Shown: piece by piece, positions 32,201-33,149 of the stretch
Layout: each line of letters begins with the position of its first letter
How positions within the stretch are numbered: the stretch's first letter is position 1
Source of the DNA: Candidatus Nanopelagicales bacterium
GTDB taxonomy: Bacteria > Actinomycetota > Actinomycetes > S36-B12
NCBI GenBank assembly: GCA_030726915.1
Contig: JANRCR010000025.1
Span: 1 to 33,149, forward strand
Reading direction: 5' to 3'
DNA length: 33,149 nucleotides
The notes under the pieces: generated by a model
Seen by the model: only the letters and a program-made list of their open reading frames with translations
Database searches by the model: none
What the model was told of the DNA's origin: nothing
Position numbers and translations under genes: made by a program

Positions 32201-32905
32201 CGCGGCGCGGCGCGATTGCTGTGCATCGTCGAGCCTCTTCGCTCCAAGGATCTGCGCCTGCCTGATCGCGACATGCTCGTGCTCGCGCGCAATCCGCAGG
32301 GATCCGTACGCGCACTCCTCGACGACGCCCGATGTGCCGTGGCCCACACCCTGATGGACGAAGCAGGTGGATCACCCGTGACCGCAGAGGAATTCGCCGG
32401 GCTGCGGGAGCGCTTCCGCATGAGCCAGTCAGGAGCTGTCGGGGACATGTTGAGAGCTGCCGTCCCGGTGCTTGAGGCTTGGTGGACTCTCGAGGAGGCG
32501 TTGAGCACCCGACCCGCTGGGGCCCTTGCCGCGGCGCATGACGACGCCTCTGCTCAATTGATGCGACTCATGGATGACGGCTTCCTTGTCCGCTGTCGCA
32601 ATACCGGACTGCCCGATCTCCTGAGATATCTGCGCGCGCTGGAGCGACGCATGGCAGCACTGCCGCATGACGCCGCACGCGATCTGCTGCGCATGGAGCA
32701 GGTGCATAAGGTCGAGGACGCTTTCGATGAGCTTCCGGTTCGACAACGCCAATCCACGGAAGGCCGCCGGATCGAGAGCGATATCCAGGAACTGCGCGTC
32801 AGCCTGTGGGCACAGGACCTCGGGACGCGTGACCGAGTTTCCCAGAAGCGGCTGCTTGACCGCATCGCTCACTGTGGAGTGGACGCGTCCGACCGATCAG
32901 GTTGA
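29210..32905 (+). CDS. hrpA: ATP-dependent RNA helicase HrpA (DEAH-box)
   Basis: A 1231-residue DEAH-box helicase. Motif I GETGSGKTT at 41-49, motif Ia TQPRRIAARAVAERLADELG, motif II DEAH at 139-142, motif III TSATLD, and motif VI QRAGRCGRLGPGVCIRLY mark the two RecA-like domains (about residues 15-340). A helicase-associated winged-helix and ratchet-like region (about 360-530) follows, then a long C-terminal DUF3418-type half typical of bacterial HrpA (E. coli HrpA is about 1300 residues). Recent E. coli work links HrpA to rescue of stalled or collided ribosomes on mRNA. It is a single gene with GTG at 29210 and a -10 hexamer 6 bases upstream. It converges with the SDR gene, the 3' ends overlapping by 9 bases. 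Confidence 0.95.
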   Translation: MTLAAGQPRLRIHYPADLPVSDRRDDIIAALRDHQVVVVAGETGSGKTTQLPKMLLESLRGERTPRIAHTQPRRIAARAVAERLADELGTPLGTDVGYRVRFTDRTSDATAITVMTDGVLLASIRRDRLLKRYDAIIIDEAHERSLNIDFLLGYLAWLLPQRPELRVIITSATLDTQRFADHFGAAPVITVEGRTHPVEVRYRPAEDTDDIEAICAAVDELLRDTSGDILVFLTGEREIRDAAEALAGRHGLDVLPLYGRLSSTEQHRVFAPHDDRRVVLATNVAETSLTVPGIRSVIDTGRVRLSRFSSRLRVQRLPIEPISQASAAQRAGRCGRLGPGVCIRLYSESDLQSRPAFTDPEILRTNLASVLLSMATLDLGDVADFPFIDPPDRRAISAGIAILEEVGALRAPHRAGEPLRSRVTSIGRRLVRLPIDPRLGRMVLQAQDEGCLDDVIIIAAALAIRDPRERPAEHTAAADAAHRRFIDPTSDLLTLLNLWDHLERSQARLSSTRFRTQCRSEFIHHLRVREWQDLAAQIRGAIGNGASAQASSRHGDAIHRAVLSGLLSHIGMRAPADDHKAGRQAPYLGTRGSRFSLWPGSALVGAKPDWVVAAELVDTGRLWGRMAARIDPTWIEPLAGSLAQRSYSEPIWSPRQARAQCVERVTVLGLPVVTDRRIPFDRIDPEEARRLFILHALVRNEWRHNHTELIDNAHRLNEAREQTQRARIAVDGVDEDALVRFFDNRIPDDITSGRAFDAWWRRMRQDDATALSLDQELLDVLPEEADFPGAWPSGDWPLSYRFSPGDPRDGVTVHLPVAALASLPDDTFIAQVPGYREDLLIALLRALPKSQRKAMGPAPEAARALLHQWDRSHPRPSLSAAVSQRFAVNISPDDWPFDSIPDHLRPTISVEDDAGQEIAVGKDLADLRRACAQQTLTAIRQTLPHLERNDVREWLEVPREVLGDHGAVAYPGLVATSDGGVGVRVFPGPSERDEHHERGAARLLCIVEPLRSKDLRLPDRDMLVLARNPQGSVRALLDDARCAVAHTLMDEAGGSPVTAEEFAGLRERFRMSQSGAVGDMLRAAVPVLEAWWTLEEALSTRPAGALAAAHDDASAQLMRLMDDGFLVRCRNTGLPDLLRYLRALERRMAALPHDAARDLLRMEQVHKVEDAFDELPVRQRQSTEGRRIESDIQELRVSLWAQDLGTRDRVSQKRLLDRIAHCGVDASDRSG

Positions 32906-33149
32906 CGAGGTGAACGCCGACGAGGGCAGATCCTTTTCGCCCAAGTGAATCGCGTCGACAATGCGCTGAGCGACGGCATCGGCCGCCAATCCGGTAGGCA
33001 GCCGTGGAGCCGTCCCCGCCAGGGGTCGATCTGCCAGCCCTGTCTCCGTGTGGGGTGGCCGAGCATCGATGAGCCGGATCCCCTCGCGTCGCAACTCGCG
33101 TGCGGCTGCTGCGTCGTACGCGGCGAGGGCAGCCTTGGACGCGGAGTAC
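32897..33149 (-). CDS. Short-chain dehydrogenase/reductase, C-terminal part (cut by window edge)
   Basis: Only the last 83 or so codons are inside the window; the gene continues past 33149. At the very edge the frame reads YSASKAALAAYDAAAARELRREG: the SDR catalytic tyrosine and lysine (Y-x3-K) followed by the helix after the active site. Downstream comes ARPPHTETGLADRPLAG, then GLAADAVAQRIVDAIHLGEKDLPSSAF, as in classical SDR enzymes that keep an NAD(P)-binding Rossmann fold. The nucleotide-binding N-terminus is not visible, so cofactor and substrate cannot be judged. The stop codon lies inside the 3' end of hrpA. Confidence 0.87.
   Translation of the reverse strand, partial: YSASKAALAAYDAAAARELRREGIRLIDARPPHTETGLADRPLAGTAPRLPTGLAADAVAQRIVDAIHLGEKDLPSSAFTSST

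Noticed and set aside
1-33149. CRISPR array, IS element, prophage or tRNA genes
   Set aside because: No regularly spaced repeats, transposase motifs, terminal inverted repeats, phage proteins or tRNA-like T-loops were seen anywhere in the window.

Overview
The window comes from a high-GC actinobacterium (Actinomycetota, probably class Actinomycetia; I cannot fix the order). The evidence is a WhiB1-type iron-sulfur regulator, a PdtaS-type histidine kinase, a SigR/SigH sigma factor with its RsrA-type zinc anti-sigma factor, the tiny actinobacterial ribosomal protein bL37, a biotinyl carrier protein like mycobacterial TB7.3, and the aroA-rsgA-hisN block. As I remember it, dgk - whiB1 - pdtaS - biotinyl protein - rsrA - sigR - SRAP - aroA - rsgA follows the Mycobacterium tuberculosis Rv3218-Rv3228 neighbourhood, so much of positions 4300-15500 is old conserved chromosome. 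No tRNA, rRNA, insertion sequence, prophage or CRISPR array was recognised.

Layout. 1-303: AT-richer stretch with no recognisable gene. 304-2351 (-): two-gene GMC flavoprotein oxidoreductase unit. 2504-3855 (+): acetyltransferase and EamA exporter. 3866-5276: small membrane protein and a divergent lipid kinase. 5277-7226: whiB1 with a long leader carrying CRP-like sites, then convergent pdtaS. 7310-9068 (+): a 28-residue membrane peptide and an acetolactate-synthase-like ThDP enzyme. 9111-10130 (-): a secreted M23 peptidoglycan hydrolase behind a c-di-AMP (ydaO-type) riboswitch. 10184-12358 (-): redox sigma operon sigR-rsrA-bL37-biotinyl protein-(thioesterase/GNAT fusion), with a matching SigR-type promoter in front. 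12352-15475: SRAP DNA-protection protein divergent from aroA-rsgA. 15486-18251: nuclease lipoprotein, DUF2231 protein, hisN-like phosphatase, acetyltransferase, CBS-domain protein. 18235-23404: cytochrome P450 divergent from pgm-galM-adh. 23414-26549 (-): patB/malY-like lyase, MFS transporter and APH(6)-type kinase, all overlapping by 4 bases. 26559-28876 (-): persulfide-dioxygenase/rhodanese fusion behind a CsoR/CstR-like operator, and an SGNH hydrolase. 29210-32905 (+): HrpA helicase. 32897-33149 (-): partial SDR dehydrogenase.

How it works together. Several units handle redox and sulfur stress: SigR/RsrA, WhiB1, the persulfide dioxygenase/rhodanese, and a C-S lyase. Two second-messenger links are visible: a c-di-AMP riboswitch on a wall hydrolase and cAMP/CRP-like boxes before whiB1. 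A strong window-wide pattern is leaderless transcription: nine genes have a TANNNT -10 hexamer 6 to 8 bases before the start codon (six of them at exactly 6), and these include divergent pairs whose start codons are only 31-36 bases apart. Promoters are often packed into the stop codon of the upstream gene.

The most interesting leads are a predicted leaderless long isoform of the SigR-like sigma factor made only from its own promoter, the thioesterase-acetyltransferase fusion tied to bL37 and a biotinyl protein in that operon, the riboswitch, and the CsoR/CstR-like operator.
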